A stretch of 64,000 nt of DNA from an uncultured bacterium (GTDB taxonomy: Bacteria; Pseudomonadota; Alphaproteobacteria; Sphingomonadales; Sphingomonadaceae): positions 124,001 through 188,000 of the forward strand of contig CALOGB020000055.1 of NCBI GenBank assembly GCA_942636505.2, given 5' to 3'. The translations under genes were made by a program, and so were the position numbers. The notes below the pieces were generated by a model, which had not been told where the DNA came from, did not search any database, and worked only from the letters and a program-made list of their open reading frames with translations. The first letter of the stretch is position 1. Each line of letters begins with the position of its first letter. This document shows positions 6,984-15,353 of this stretch, piece after piece.

Positions 6984-8252
6984 TCACAGCAAAACATCGA
7001 CGCTGTGGATCACCAGCCCGACCAGCCCGCCGACGATCGTGCCGTTGACGCGGATGTATTGCAGGTCCCTCCCGACGGCGTTTTCCAGGCGGCGGGTGAT
7101 CGTGTCGGCGTCCCAGCTGCGGACCGTTTCCGAGACCAGCTTGACGATGCCGTCGCCGTAGTCCGCCGCCGCGCCGACCGCCGCGCGCCGCACGAACCGG
7201 TTGATCGTGCGCGACATGCGCGGATCGTGCTGCAACGTCTCGCCGAGTTGGCGGAGGATGTCGCCGAGCTTGCCGGCCATCGCCCGCTCGGGGTCGCGCG
7301 CGATCGCCAGCAGCGCGCCGCGTGCCTGCTCCCACAGGCCGTCGAGCCAGCGCTGCATCGCCGGATTGTCGAGCAGGTCGTTCTTCATCGTCTCGACGCG
7401 CTCTCGCATCCGGCGGTCATATTGCAGGTCCCAGGCGAGCCGATCGAGCCCCTCCTCCGCCTTCAGGCGCAGCGGATGCTCAGGGTCTTCCGCCATCTCC
7501 GCGAGCAGCTTGTCGAAGCCGCTGATGAGCTTGTCCGCGACGGTCGTGTCGAGCCCGGTCCACCGCAGGATCGAACCGGCCTTGTCGTGGACCATCGCGC
7601 GGACGAGGTGGTCGTTCGCGGCCAGCGTCTTCGCCGCCCAGCGGATCGCGCTTTCGAGCAGCGGCGCGTGGCGGCGCTCGGCGATCGCGGCCTTGAGCAA
7701 CTGGCCGAGGATCGGCGACACCTCCGTCGCGCGCAGGCGAGCGCCGATCCCGGCCTTGACCATCCCGCCGAGCCGCGCCGGATCGAGACCTTCCAGCACT
7801 TGCGCGACCAGCTTCGACGCGCCCTGGCGAAAGCGCCCCCCTGCCCCCTCGGGCGGATCGGTCAGCCAGCGTGCGATTGCACCCGCCACGTCGAGGCGGC
7901 GGGTCCGCCTGGCGATGACGACGGGGATCAGGAAGTTCGCGCGGAGGAACTGCGCGAGCGTGTCGCCGATGCGGTCCTTGTTGCGCGGCACGATCGCGGT
8001 GTGTGGGATCGGCAGGCCGAGCGGATGGCGGAACAGCGCGGTCACCGCGAACCAGTCCGCGAGGCCGCCGACCATCGCCGCCTCGGCGAACGCGCGGACG
8101 AACGCGAAGGCGGGGTGGACGGGGACGAGCGCGCGGCTGACGAAGAAGGTCGCGGCCATGAACACGAGCAGGCCGGTCGCGACGATCCGCATGCGGACGA
8201 GAGCGGGCGGCGTTGCTTCGCTCGCCGGGCGCGTGCGGGTTGAAACTGTCAT
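6984..8252 (-). CDS. DUF445 family membrane-anchored protein
   Basis: 422 aa. An N-terminal hydrophobic segment (RIVATGLLVFMAATFFV, about residues 21-37) is followed by the family hallmark GGLADWFAVTALFRHPLGLPIPHTAIVPRNKDRIG. A long helical region comes next, and a second hydrophobic patch lies at the extreme C-terminus (VGGLVGLVIHSVDVLL). DUF445 (YjiN-like) proteins are inner-membrane proteins of unknown function. It starts at ATG 8252 and has no obvious operon partner; the accessory islet begins just downstream of its stop. Confidence 0.88.
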   Translation of the reverse strand: MTVSTRTRPASEATPPALVRMRIVATGLLVFMAATFFVSRALVPVHPAFAFVRAFAEAAMVGGLADWFAVTALFRHPLGLPIPHTAIVPRNKDRIGDTLAQFLRANFLIPVVIARRTRRLDVAGAIARWLTDPPEGAGGRFRQGASKLVAQVLEGLDPARLGGMVKAGIGARLRATEVSPILGQLLKAAIAERRHAPLLESAIRWAAKTLAANDHLVRAMVHDKAGSILRWTGLDTTVADKLISGFDKLLAEMAEDPEHPLRLKAEEGLDRLAWDLQYDRRMRERVETMKNDLLDNPAMQRWLDGLWEQARGALLAIARDPERAMAGKLGDILRQLGETLQHDPRMSRTINRFVRRAAVGAAADYGDGIVKLVSETVRSWDADTITRRLENAVGRDLQYIRVNGTIVGGLVGLVIHSVDVLL

Positions 8253-8294
8253 GCCCGAAACAATCCCCCAGCGCGGGGATAGTTCACGGCCGCC

Positions 8295-8490
8295 GCCGAC
8301 GATCCGGCTTTCGCCCGACGCGGGCTCGACTCAGGTGCGCTCGACTGGTGAAATTTAGCCACCCCCGCGCTTGATTGGCTGGGTCCCGAGCGGTCCGCGC
8401 TCGACTGCCACCCCGCTTGCGACCGATGCCGGCCTGACCGGACCACGCCCAACCGCCGTATGTTTGACTCGCCCATGCTCGACCAGACGG
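8295..8490. repeat. Degenerate tract with 15-bp periodicity (only content of the 8253-8579 gap)
   Basis: The word CTCGAC or a near variant recurs at 8295 (GCCGAC), 8325, 8340, 8370 (CTTGAT), 8400, 8463 (TTTGAC) and 8478, giving steps of 30, 15, 30, 30, 63 and 15 bases. In one plus-strand frame it reads as five-residue units of the form x-D-x-x-x (LDSGA, LDWLG, LDCHP, FDSPM, LDQTA) with one in-frame TGA. No intact gene with a ribosome-binding site is seen here. It may be a minisatellite or a decayed repeat-protein gene. Confidence 0.4.
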
Positions 8491-8579
8491 CTCGCGCGGG
8501 TGACGTTTGTGCCGTATTACGCGACGCCACGCCATCGCGCGGAGCTTCAACGTCGTTCAACACGAGGGGCGCGATGGCG

Positions 8580-11500
8580 TCACTCGGCTGGCTGTGTGCC
8601 ATCGCCGAGCTTGGGGGTTGCCGGCCCGAGCCGTGGGCCCGACGGTCCGGCGAGCCCAATGACTTCGCTGCCGTCGTCGCCGGGGCGATAGGTGAGCAGG
8701 CTGCGGCCGAGGCGTGGGCCGATATACCGCTCGATCCCGACCGCGAGGCTGAACGCCGCGGGGACGATCAGCAGCGTCAGGATGGTCGACAGGACCAGCC
8801 CGCCGATCACGACGATGCCCATCGGCGCGCGCCACGATCCGTCGCCGCCGAGCGACAGCGCGGTCGGGATCATGCCCGCGACCATCGCCACCGTGGTCAT
8901 CACGATCGGCTGCGCGCGCTTGTGACCGGCATCGACCACCGCGGTCCAGACGTCGACGCCCTTGCCCATTTCCTCCAGCGCGAAGTCGATCAGCAGGATC
9001 GAGTTCTTCGCGACGATGCCCAGCAGCATGAGGATACCGATGAACACCGGCATCGATACCGGATTCCCCGTCGCCCACAGCGCGATCAACCCGCCGAGCG
9101 GCGCGAGCAAGAGCGAGCCCATGTTGACGAACGGCGGCAACGCGCGGCGGTACAACAGCACCAGCACCGCAAACACCAGGAACGTCCCCGCGATCACCGC
9201 CAGGATGAAGTTGTTGATCATCTCCGCCTGGAACTTCGACTGCCCGAGCACGAGTTTGTTCACGCCGGTTGGCAGGTTCGCCATCGTCGGCAGCGCGTCG
9301 ATCTGCTTCTGGGCTACGCCCGAGACGATACCGGGCGCGAGATCGGCGCCGATCGTCAGCTGACGCTGTTGATTGACGCGGTCGATCTTGGTCGGGCCGG
9401 AGCCGAGCGTGATCTCCGCCACCAGGTTCAGCGGCACAGAGCCACCCGAGGCGGTGGAGACCGGCAGGTTCTGGATCGTCGAGAGCTCGCTGCGCGCGCC
9501 CTGATCGAGCGCGACGCGGATCGGGATCTGGCGATCGGACAACGAGAAGCGCGCCGAGTTCTGGTCGATGTCGCCGAGCGTCGCGATCCGGATCGCCGAC
9601 GACAGCGCCTGCGTCGTCACGCCGAGATTGGCGGCGAGATCGAAGCGCGGCTTGATGACGATTTCCGGGCGCTGCATGTTGCCGGCGACGCGCGGCGCGA
9701 CCAGCGTCGGCAGGCGCGACATCTCGGTCACGATCTTCTGTGCGGTCGCATCGAGCAGCTTCGGATCGTCACCGCCCAGCGTAACGCTCATGTCGCGCGT
9801 GCTGCCACCCCAGCCATTCTGCGACCGGAACGAAACGCGCGCATCGGGGATCGCCGCAAGCTGGGGTGCGAGGCTGCGCTCGAACTCCGTGCTCTTCATT
9901 TTCCGGTCGTCCTTGAGCGTCGCGGTGACGCGGCCGGCGTTGACCGAACCGTTGGCGCCGCTGCGCGCATAGACGGACTGGACGTCGGGCTGCGATCCGA
10001 TCAGCGCGGCGACCTTGGTCACCACGGCTTCGGTCTGCGCCAGCGTCGTGCCCGGCACCATGTCGATCACCGCCATCGACGTGTCATTGTCCTGCGCCGG
10101 CTGGAACGTCATCGGCAGGACCGCGAACATGACGATCGTCATCAGGAACGCGAACACGCCGAGCCCGAGCACCCAGAACCGGTGATCGCGGAAGCGGCTG
10201 GTCAAGCGGTGGAACCCGCCGCGTGCCGCCGAGGCCTTTGCCTTGCCGGTCTCCAGCGTCCATTTCAGCGTCGCCATATAGCCGTCCATCAGGACGCCCT
10301 CACCGTGCACGGCGGGGCCGGCGGACTTGAGGAAATACGCCGCGAGCATCGGCGTAACGAGACGCGCGACCGCAAGGCTCATCAGCACCGAGGCGACGAC
10401 CGTCAGGCCGAAATTCTTGAAGAACTGCCCTGAGATACCCGGCATCAGGCCGACCGGCAGGAACACCGCGACGATCGCCATCGTCGTCGCCAGCACGGCG
10501 AGACCGATCTCGTCGGCGGCGTCGATCGAGGCCTGATAGGCGGACTTGCCCATGCGCATGTGGCGGACGATGTTCTCGATCTCGACGATCGCGTCGTCGA
10601 CCAGCACGCCCGCGACGAGGCTGAGCGCGAGCAGCGTCATCTGGTTCAGGTTGAAGCCGAGCAGGTCCATGAACCAGAAGGCCGGGATCGCCGACAATGG
10701 GATCGCGAGCGACGAGATCACCGTCGCACGCCAGTCGCGGAGGAACAGGAACACCACGATCACCGCGAGCACCGCGCCTTCGATCATCGCATGGATCGCG
10801 CTCTCATACTGCATCTCGGTATATTTGACGCTGTTCGAGCGCAGCACGAAATGCACGTTCGGATTGCGCTTTTCCATCGCCGCGAGCTTCTTCACCGCCT
10901 CGTTAAAGACGGTGACGTCGGACGATCCCTTTGAGCGCTGGAAATCGAAGCTGATCGTCTGGCGGCCGTCGATCGCGGCGCGGCTGCGCTGTTCCGCGTA
11001 GAGATCGCGGACCTGCGCGATGTCGGCCAATCGAACGGTGCGGCCGTTGCCGACGCTGATCTGGGTCTGCGCGAGTGCGACCGCGTCCTTCGCGTTGCCG
11101 AGCACGCGGACCGACTGTTCGGACCCGGCGATCTCTGCACGGCCACCCGCTGCGTTCAGATTGACCTGACGGAGCTGTGCGTTGACCTGGCTCGCGGTCA
11201 GCCCCTGGCTTTGCAGCTTGAGCGGATCGAGGATGATGCGGATTTCTCGACTGACGCCGCCGTTGCGGTTGACCGCGGCCATGCCGGGGACCGACAGCAA
11301 TTCCTTTGCGACGTTGTTGTCGATGTACCAGCTCAGCTGTTCGACCGTCATGTCCTTGGCGATCACGGAATAGCTGGCGAGGTCGTTGTCGGTGGTGTTC
11401 GCACGGAACACCTGCGGCTCGAGGATACCCTCGGGCAGGTCGCTGCGAATCTGTGCGATCGCGTCGCGGACGTCGGTGACGGCGCGGTCGATCGGCGTGC

Positions 11501-11801
11501 CGATGCTGAGCTGGACGACGGTCTGCGACTGGCCCTCGGTCACGGTCGAGGTGATCTCGTCGATGCCCTGGAGCGAACGGACCGCGGCCTCGACGCGCTG
11601 CGTGACCTGCGTCTCGAGCTCGGTCGGCGCGGCGCCCGGTTGGTTGATGACGACGATCGCGATCGGGAAGTCGATGTCCGGATCGTTGTTCACGTCCATC
11701 CGCATGAAGCTGACGATGCCCGCCAGCGTCAGCGCGATGAACAGCACGATCGGCGGCACCGGGTTGCGGATCGCCCAGGCCGAGATGTTGCGAAAGTTCA
11801 T
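8580..11801 (-). CDS. RND-type efflux permease (AcrB/MdtC-like)
   Basis: 1073-aa inner-membrane proton-driven exporter. It shows the classic N-terminus (MNFRNISAWAIRNPVPPIV), two large periplasmic loops, twelve expected spans, and the twin aspartates of the TM4 proton relay in LVAGVLVDDAIVEIENI. The second half repeats the fold (GILMLLGIVAKNSILLIDF). Its start is four bases after the stop of the adaptor gene, so both are cotranscribed. No outer-membrane factor gene is adjacent, so a shared TolC-like channel is presumed. Sequence style is closest to multidrug HAE1 permeases; the substrate is unknown. Confidence 0.93.
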   Translation of the reverse strand: MNFRNISAWAIRNPVPPIVLFIALTLAGIVSFMRMDVNNDPDIDFPIAIVVINQPGAAPTELETQVTQRVEAAVRSLQGIDEITSTVTEGQSQTVVQLSIGTPIDRAVTDVRDAIAQIRSDLPEGILEPQVFRANTTDNDLASYSVIAKDMTVEQLSWYIDNNVAKELLSVPGMAAVNRNGGVSREIRIILDPLKLQSQGLTASQVNAQLRQVNLNAAGGRAEIAGSEQSVRVLGNAKDAVALAQTQISVGNGRTVRLADIAQVRDLYAEQRSRAAIDGRQTISFDFQRSKGSSDVTVFNEAVKKLAAMEKRNPNVHFVLRSNSVKYTEMQYESAIHAMIEGAVLAVIVVFLFLRDWRATVISSLAIPLSAIPAFWFMDLLGFNLNQMTLLALSLVAGVLVDDAIVEIENIVRHMRMGKSAYQASIDAADEIGLAVLATTMAIVAVFLPVGLMPGISGQFFKNFGLTVVASVLMSLAVARLVTPMLAAYFLKSAGPAVHGEGVLMDGYMATLKWTLETGKAKASAARGGFHRLTSRFRDHRFWVLGLGVFAFLMTIVMFAVLPMTFQPAQDNDTSMAVIDMVPGTTLAQTEAVVTKVAALIGSQPDVQSVYARSGANGSVNAGRVTATLKDDRKMKSTEFERSLAPQLAAIPDARVSFRSQNGWGGSTRDMSVTLGGDDPKLLDATAQKIVTEMSRLPTLVAPRVAGNMQRPEIVIKPRFDLAANLGVTTQALSSAIRIATLGDIDQNSARFSLSDRQIPIRVALDQGARSELSTIQNLPVSTASGGSVPLNLVAEITLGSGPTKIDRVNQQRQLTIGADLAPGIVSGVAQKQIDALPTMANLPTGVNKLVLGQSKFQAEMINNFILAVIAGTFLVFAVLVLLYRRALPPFVNMGSLLLAPLGGLIALWATGNPVSMPVFIGILMLLGIVAKNSILLIDFALEEMGKGVDVWTAVVDAGHKRAQPIVMTTVAMVAGMIPTALSLGGDGSWRAPMGIVVIGGLVLSTILTLLIVPAAFSLAVGIERYIGPRLGRSLLTYRPGDDGSEVIGLAGPSGPRLGPATPKLGDGTQPAE

Positions 11802-11805
11802 GAGC

Positions 11806-12996
11806 TCAGCTCGCTTTCTTCGTGACCGGCTTCACCTTCTGCCCGGGCGCCAGGAACCCGCCTGCAGACAACACTACGCGCTCGGTCCCGTCGAGTCCGC
11901 TGAGGATCGTCACGCCCGCATCGGAGACCTGGCCGATCTTGATATCGCGGCGCACGGCCTTGTTATCGGCGCCGATGATATAGACGAAGCTGCCCTTCTC
12001 GTCGCTCTGCAGCGCCGAATCGGGGAGCAACGGTGCCTGGGTCGCACCGCCGACGATCGTCGCCGCGGCGAACCCGCCGGGCCGCAACGCAGGGTCATAG
12101 GCGACGGCGATTCGCGCGATGCCCTGGCGGCTCTGCGGGTCGATCACGGGCGAGACCTGCCACACCTGGCCCGGAAAGCCCTGAGTCGTGCCGACCGGAA
12201 CGACGGTCGCGCGGGCGCCCGCATGGAGCCCGGCGAGATCAGCTTCGCTCAACTGCGCGCGCATTTCCATCTGGCCGTCCGCGGCCATGCGGAACAGCAC
12301 GCCGGTACCCGCGCCGACGACCTGACCCGATTCGACGCCGCGCGTCAGCACGAGGCCAGCGGCAGGCGCGCGAATATCGAGACGACCGTTGCGCGCGCGC
12401 GCCTCGCCGAGCGTGGCCTGCGCCACCTTCACGCGCGCGGCGGCGGCGTCGCGCGTCGCGGCCTTGCGCTGGAGATCGGCCTTCGAGATGAAGCCGCGAT
12501 CGACGAGCTGCTTGGCACGATCGAGTTCGGCTTGCGCGATCGTCTCGTCGGAACGGGCGACGCTGACCGAGGCGGCGAGCGAGGCGGCCGTCTCGGTCTG
12601 GACCGAGCGATCGACCGTCGCCAGCACCTGGCCTGCCGCGACCCACTGGCCCGGCTCGACCAGCACGCGAGTGATCATCCCGCCCTCGCCCGCGACGCCG
12701 ACCGGCATCTCGCGACGCGCGGCGATCGTACCGGTGGCGGAAATCGTGCGGTCGACGGTCTTGCGCCCCGGCACCACGACCGAGACGGTCGGCACCTGTT
12801 CGACGACCGGACCGGCGGCGGCGTCCTTCTTGCCACCCTTGAACGCGAAGATGGCGGCGACGATTGCCAGCACGACGACGACCGCGATGATGATGTTGCG
12901 ACGGCGGTGCGACGGTGCGGTGTAATCGGGGAGCACGAGCCGGTCCTCGTTCTCGCCACCGTCAATCTGGCCGACGGTCTTCGTCTCGTAGTTCAT
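11806..12996 (-). CDS. RND efflux periplasmic adaptor (membrane fusion) protein
   Basis: 396 aa from the preferred ATG at 12996. One membrane anchor at residues 34-52 (NIIIAVVVVLAIVAAIFAF) follows a 33-residue cytoplasmic lead. Then come the lipoyl/barrel halves (VPGRKTVDRTISATGTI; RLDIRAPAAGLVLTRG), an alpha-hairpin region rich in Ala/Arg (LVDRGFISKADLQRKAATRDAAAARVKVAQ has the family pattern) and a beta-barrel. An alternative in-frame start at 13047 would add 17 residues that look less typical. It links the inner-membrane pump to an outer-membrane channel. Confidence 0.9.
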   Translation of the reverse strand: MNYETKTVGQIDGGENEDRLVLPDYTAPSHRRRNIIIAVVVVLAIVAAIFAFKGGKKDAAAGPVVEQVPTVSVVVPGRKTVDRTISATGTIAARREMPVGVAGEGGMITRVLVEPGQWVAAGQVLATVDRSVQTETAASLAASVSVARSDETIAQAELDRAKQLVDRGFISKADLQRKAATRDAAAARVKVAQATLGEARARNGRLDIRAPAAGLVLTRGVESGQVVGAGTGVLFRMAADGQMEMRAQLSEADLAGLHAGARATVVPVGTTQGFPGQVWQVSPVIDPQSRQGIARIAVAYDPALRPGGFAAATIVGGATQAPLLPDSALQSDEKGSFVYIIGADNKAVRRDIKIGQVSDAGVTILSGLDGTERVVLSAGGFLAPGQKVKPVTKKAS

Positions 12997-13224
12997 GCGC
13001 GTCACAATCCCAATTTCGACCGGTCTTGTCTCGACCCGCTTCGCCATTCACCGGCTGTGTTATCTGAATAAGTCACCGTGCTCAAGCCCCTCGACGAGCG
13101 CAGGATGCAGACATGCTTCGATTTCGATCTATTCGCAATGCGGTTCGCGGAGTTTGCGCACCGTTCAGCTTGTGTTGAACCGATCCGGGCGACACGCACG
13201 GACAGTTCAACGGGAGACACCATC

Positions 13225-13959
13225 ATGAAGACCGCATCGTTCCTCACCATCCTGGCGAGCGCCACCGCGATTCTTCCCGCCGCCGCCAGTGCCCAGGCCG
13301 CACCGACCACGGTCGAGCCGATGGTACCCGCCGCCGGGACCGTGCTGGACGTGACCGCCGAGGGCCGCACGACGCGCGTGCCCGATCTCGCGACAATTCG
13401 CGCGGGGGTCGTGTCTCAGTCGCCGACTGCCGCCGCGGCGCTCACCGACAATGCGCAGCGGATGGCCAAGGTGCTGGACGCGCTGAAGCGGGCGGGCGTC
13501 GCACCGCGCGACGTCGCTACCTCGAACGTCCAGTTGTCGCCACAATATCGCTACGCCGACAACCAGCCGCCGGTGATCACCGGGTACCAGGCGACCAACA
13601 CCGTCTCGATCCGCTTCCGCGACGTCGCCAAGTCTGGGACGATCCTCGACGCGCTGGTCGCACAGGGTGCGAACCAGATCGACGGGCCGAACCTGACGAT
13701 CGACAAGCCCGACGCGGCGCTGGACGAGGCACGGACCGACGCGATCGCGCAGGCCAAGCGCCGCGCGGATCTGTATGCCAAGGCAGCGGGGCTGCGCGTG
13801 TTGCGGATCGTCTCGATCGCGGAATCGGGCCAGGACACGGGTGGTCCGGCACAACCGATGTTCATGGCGCGCGCGGCGATGGCCAAGGACAGCACGCAGA
13901 TCGCACCCGGCGAGAAGGACGTGACGGTCACGCTGTCAGTACGCTTCCTGCTGAACTGA
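13225..13959 (+). CDS. SIMPL domain-containing periplasmic protein (DUF541)
   Basis: 244 aa with a clear signal peptide (MKTASFLTILASATAILPAA, cleavage near ASA-QA). The SIMPL/DUF541 domain includes VTAEGRTTRVPDLATI, TSNVQLSPQYRY, the NTVSIRFRD segment and DAIAQAKRRADLYAKAAGL. The ATG at 13225 has GGGAGA eight bases upstream, so the longer in-frame opening from 13078 is not used. It is divergent from the RND operon. The family is linked to oxidative or envelope stress in some bacteria; the role here is unknown. Confidence 0.88.
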   Translation: MKTASFLTILASATAILPAAASAQAAPTTVEPMVPAAGTVLDVTAEGRTTRVPDLATIRAGVVSQSPTAAAALTDNAQRMAKVLDALKRAGVAPRDVATSNVQLSPQYRYADNQPPVITGYQATNTVSIRFRDVAKSGTILDALVAQGANQIDGPNLTIDKPDAALDEARTDAIAQAKRRADLYAKAAGLRVLRIVSIAESGQDTGGPAQPMFMARAAMAKDSTQIAPGEKDVTVTLSVRFLLN

Positions 13960-13971
13960 CCCTCTCTACTG

Positions 13972-14082
13972 CTCCCCTCCCTGGAAGGGAGGGGCCGGGG
14001 GTGGGTAGGCTCGCTCATGCCGCGACCGTTTCGACACAGGGAACCCGACCCACCCCCAACCCCTCCCTTTCAGGGAGGGGAG
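13972..14082. repeat. Palindromic intergenic repeat, family A copy 1
   Basis: Two inverted copies of a G-rich arm (CCCTCCCTGGAAGGGAGGGG then GGGGGTGGGT) facing each other around a short unique centre. Same family at 16749, 20241, 41596 and 60335. Each arm is itself a hairpin. Confidence 0.85.
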
Positions 14083-14114
14083 ACCGTCGGAATTCACTAG
14101 CACGGCCGCGCACG

Positions 14115-14150
14115 AAAAAAGGGCCGCCCGATTGCCCGGACGGCCCTTCT
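14115..14150 (-). terminator. Rho-independent terminator for the GlsB-type gene
   Basis: On the minus strand AAGGGCCGTCCGG, a short loop, then CGGGCGGCCC followed by TTTTTT. It sits 27 bases after the stop of the 14177-14434 gene. Confidence 0.8.
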
Positions 14151-14176
14151 TCAACTTCGCGTGACGAAGCGAACTC

Positions 14177-14434
14177 TTAGCGGACGCTACCGCGACGCAC
14201 GAGGTTCACGATCGCGAGTAGGACGATGGCGCCCAGCAGCGACACGATGAACGAAGTCAGCGTAAGCGGTGCGTTGTTGATCGAGCCACCCGACAAGATC
14301 AGGCCACCGATGAACGCGCCGACGATGCCGACGATGATGTTCAGGAAGATGCCCTGCTGCGCGTCGGTGCGCATGATCATGCTAGCGATCCAGCCGATGA
14401 CGCCGCCGATGATCAGCCAAAGAATGAGACCCAT
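14177..14434 (-). CDS. GlsB/YeaQ/YmgE family stress-response membrane protein
   Basis: 85-aa transglycosylase-associated family protein with three hydrophobic spans (LILWLIIGGVIGWIASMIM, FLNIIVGIVGAFIGGLILSG, LTSFIVSLLGAIVLLAIVNL) and the family pattern GGVIGWIAS and GIVGAFIGG. A good GGAGG lies upstream of the ATG. A GGAAC-N17-CGTC match 45 bases upstream suggests EcfG-type general stress control, which would fit the stress association of the family. Confidence 0.92.
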   Translation of the reverse strand: MGLILWLIIGGVIGWIASMIMRTDAQQGIFLNIIVGIVGAFIGGLILSGGSINNAPLTLTSFIVSLLGAIVLLAIVNLVRRGSVR

Positions 14435-14478
14435 GATATTTTCCCTCCGTTGAACCCGTATCCGGGCGATGGCGGAAA

Positions 14479-14504
14479 GACGTGCGAACGGCGTTTTTTG
14501 TTCC
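14479..14504 (-). promoter_or_regulatory. EcfG-type general stress promoter candidate upstream of the GlsB-type gene
   Basis: Minus strand GGAAC (14504-14500), 17-base spacer, CGTC (14482-14479), versus the alphaproteobacterial EcfG consensus GGAAC-N16/17-CGTT. One mismatch in the -10 element; 45 bases from the ATG. Confidence 0.5.
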
Positions 14505-14527
14505 GCTCGCGTTTTGAGTTTTGCCGC

Positions 14528-14827
14528 TCAATACTTTTGTTGGCGCTCGTACAATGACTTATAGTGCTGGATCCGCGTCACGCGCAGTCCGGGCATACCC
14601 GACCGATCGATAGCACGCTGCCAGCCTGCGAATTCCTCGACCGTCAGGCCGTAGCGCGCGCAGACATCGTCGACGCTCAGCAGCCCGCCATTCACCGCAG
14701 CGACGACTTCAGCCTTGCGCCGCACGACCCAGCGCGTGGTGCTGGGCGGTGGCAGGCTGTCCAGCGTCAGCTGCTCGCCCAATGGCCCGATGACCTTGCC
14801 GGGACGGATTTTCTGGTTCTCGATCAT
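14528..14827 (-). CDS. sciP: DUF1153 protein, SciP-like inhibitor of CtrA
   Basis: 99-aa small helix-turn-helix-like protein matching SciP/DUF1153 throughout (RPGKVIGPLGEQLTLDSLPP, RWVVRRKAEVVAAVNGGLL, YGLTVEEFAGWQRAIDR, GLRVTRIQHY). In Caulobacter SciP binds CtrA and represses CtrA-activated genes during the cell cycle. The ATG at 14827 has AGAGG six bases upstream; an upstream in-frame opening to 14875 is not needed. The start overlaps the stop of a short upstream ORF (ATGA), suggesting coupling. Confidence 0.9.
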   Translation of the reverse strand: MIENQKIRPGKVIGPLGEQLTLDSLPPPSTTRWVVRRKAEVVAAVNGGLLSVDDVCARYGLTVEEFAGWQRAIDRSGMPGLRVTRIQHYKSLYERQQKY

Positions 14828-14928
14828 TTGAAACCTCTGGTCGGGGCGGGGGGCCCCCTCTCGATACGCACACACGACCTGTAATCGCAGGTCTTGAAGA
14901 TCGGCTGAAACGCCGCGGTAAACAGCAT
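14824..14928 (-). CDS. Possible 34-aa leader ORF coupled to sciP
   Basis: ATG at 14928 preceded by a strong AAGGAGG seven bases away (a second ATG two codons earlier is too close to it). It encodes a short peptide starting MLFTAAFQPIFKTCDYRSCV and ends in TGA overlapping the sciP ATG as ATGA. The upstream ATG likewise overlaps the stop of the 75-aa ORF. The ribosome-binding site is better than sciP's own. It could be a regulatory leader peptide or fortuitous; the peptide is not recognised. Confidence 0.4.
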   Translation of the reverse strand: MLFTAAFQPIFKTCDYRSCVRIERGPPAPTRGFK

Positions 14929-14930
14929 CT

Positions 14931-15158
14931 TCATTCCTCCTTCCAACGGGTCAACGCCGCGGCCATCGGCCCGTTGAACGCACCGTGGAGCGGCGCAAAC
15001 AACTTCGGATCGATCGTGGCACGAGCAAATCCCGCCTGCACCGCCGCTGTCGGGCTCGCCGCCTGTCGGGCGGCGATACCGACGATCAGGACGGCCAGGT
15101 CACCCGGAAGAACGGTGACCTCTGCGTCGCGATCGAAACGGGGAAAACTCAGGTCCAA
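14931..15158 (-). CDS. Hypothetical small protein upstream of sciP (75 aa)
   Basis: Reading frame with protein-like composition (GDLAVLIVGIAARQAASPTA, PLHGAFNGPMAAALTRWKEE). It needs a TTG start at 15158, which weakens the call. The TGA stop overlaps the first ATG of the leader ORF (ATGA), and its last codons supply that ORF's AAGGAGG. It lies between mnmA (divergent) and sciP. No family recognised. Confidence 0.35.
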   Translation of the reverse strand: MDLSFPRFDRDAEVTVLPGDLAVLIVGIAARQAASPTAAVQAGFARATIDPKLFAPLHGAFNGPMAAALTRWKEE

Positions 15159-15353
15159 CGGGATACTCGCTTCATTCTCGGAAGCCCCTGTCTAGGCCAA
15201 GGGGATGAAGACTGCGTAAAACACCCGCCACGCAGTGGCCGATTTGTTGCATTGCGACGTTCGCCGGTCGCATTTTTCACTCGCTTTGGCCTGATCGAGG
15301 TTAATCGACGCATCTTTTTGCAACGGAGTGCCTCCGCGCTTATGTAGCGCCGC

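Noticed and set aside
7005..8243. Long plus-strand ORF opposite the DUF445 gene
   Set aside because: Antisense shadow in GC-rich DNA: Arg/Asp/His-rich composition with no family features, while the minus-strand frame is a recognised protein.
8460..10433. Long plus-strand ORF opposite the RND permease
   Set aside because: Composition dominated by R, D, H and E repeats typical of the antisense frame; fully overlaps a conserved permease.
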